A DNA stretch of 42,297 nucleotides from Lachnospiraceae bacterium (GTDB lineage: Bacteria; Bacillota; Clostridia; Lachnospirales; Lachnospiraceae): contig JAFXJR010000124.1 in assembly GCA_017532145.1 (NCBI GenBank), positions 1 through 42,297 of the forward strand, in the 5' to 3' direction. Of the stretch, positions 42,153 through 42,297 are shown in pieces. The notes below the pieces were generated by a model. The model made no database searches. It saw only the letters and a program-made list of their open reading frames with translations, and had not been told where the DNA came from. Both the position numbers and the translations under genes were made by a program. Position 1 is the first letter of the stretch. Every line of letters begins with the position of its first letter.

Positions 42153-42297
42153 CAAAGATGTTGGGGTCAAAAGCATTTGACCCCTTGATGCTTACGGATT
42201 TCTTCGCGTTTCACGCTCACGAAATCCTAAAAACATTCAAAATCCGCACATTTTTCTGCGAAAAATGGCTACTTTCTCATGTTTTGTGGATCCCAAA
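42153..42297. mobile_element. MITE-like inverted-repeat element at the window edge
   Basis: Begins CAAAGATGTTGGGGTCAAAAG, nearly the same as the arm of the element at 39872-39945, and the last bases of the window (TGTTTTGTGGATCCCAAA) look like the matching inverted end. Inside are three stem-loops in a row: GGGGTCAAA/TTTGACCCC, GGATTTC/GAAATCC and CATTTTTC/GAAAAATG. No coding frame is visible. It interrupts the subtilase frame. The element runs to or just beyond the window end. Confidence 0.7.

Overview
The window looks like a chromosome segment of a low-GC, Gram-positive gut anaerobe of the class Clostridia, most likely Lachnospiraceae. This rests on gene content (DUF6020, DUF3842, LrgAB, LarBCE, PtsI, Rrf2 and S8 subtilase families together), strong AGGAGG-type ribosome binding sites and extended -10 promoters. 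No rRNA, tRNA or CRISPR array was seen, and the species cannot be fixed by reading alone. Almost every gene is on the minus strand, so the text below runs from high to low coordinates within each operon.

Region 1 (1-3615) is an AT-rich accessory patch. It holds the start of an IS200/IS605-type tnpA cut by the window edge, an arsenic-type ArsR repressor with two operator palindromes but no efflux genes, a decayed DDE transposase of the IS4/IS1634 type, and an orphan Dam-like adenine methyltransferase on the plus strand whose coding sequence appears to begin at a non-standard codon.

Region 2 (3655-29882) is one continuous 26-kb glycan operon of 18 genes with tight spacing and many overlaps, apparently read from a promoter near 29853-29882. 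It joins two schemes. The first resembles the Campylobacter Pgl pathway: PglF-like 4,6-dehydratase, PglE-like aminotransferase, PglC-like phosphosugar transferase, a GT4 glycosyltransferase and a PglK-like ABC flippase. The second resembles Gtr-type modification: a polyprenyl-phosphate GT2, a GtrA flippase and four large GT-C-like membrane proteins. A WecE-like aminotransferase, a UDP-HexNAc 6-dehydrogenase, an ATP-grasp ligase, an O-antigen ligase/polymerase-like protein, an acyltransferase and a DUF3298 lipoprotein complete it. The most unusual protein is a fusion of a GNAT acetyltransferase with the polyprenyl-phosphate GT2 (17890-19413). It could acetylate an amino sugar made by WecE and then load it on the lipid carrier.

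Region 3 (30099-37986) holds metabolic and housekeeping genes: a TraX-like membrane protein, lrgA-lrgB, the nickel-pincer cofactor genes larE-larB-larC without larA, a metallophosphoesterase, a DUF3842 protein, and ptsI with its own promoter and terminator.

Region 4 (38047-42297) has an Rrf2/IscR-like regulator, a cysteine synthase gene broken by one missing base, a LspA-like protein and a subtilase that has lost its N-terminus and carries Cys in place of the catalytic Ser.

Through regions 2-4 runs a dispersed repeat of about 90 bp (four whole copies, two remnants) with pairing ends, always in the same orientation. Two copies lie in promoter-to-gene leaders and one encodes the last 17 residues of LarC. 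A second small family of inverted-repeat elements is seen at 39872-39945 and 42153-42297; the latter interrupts the subtilase frame.
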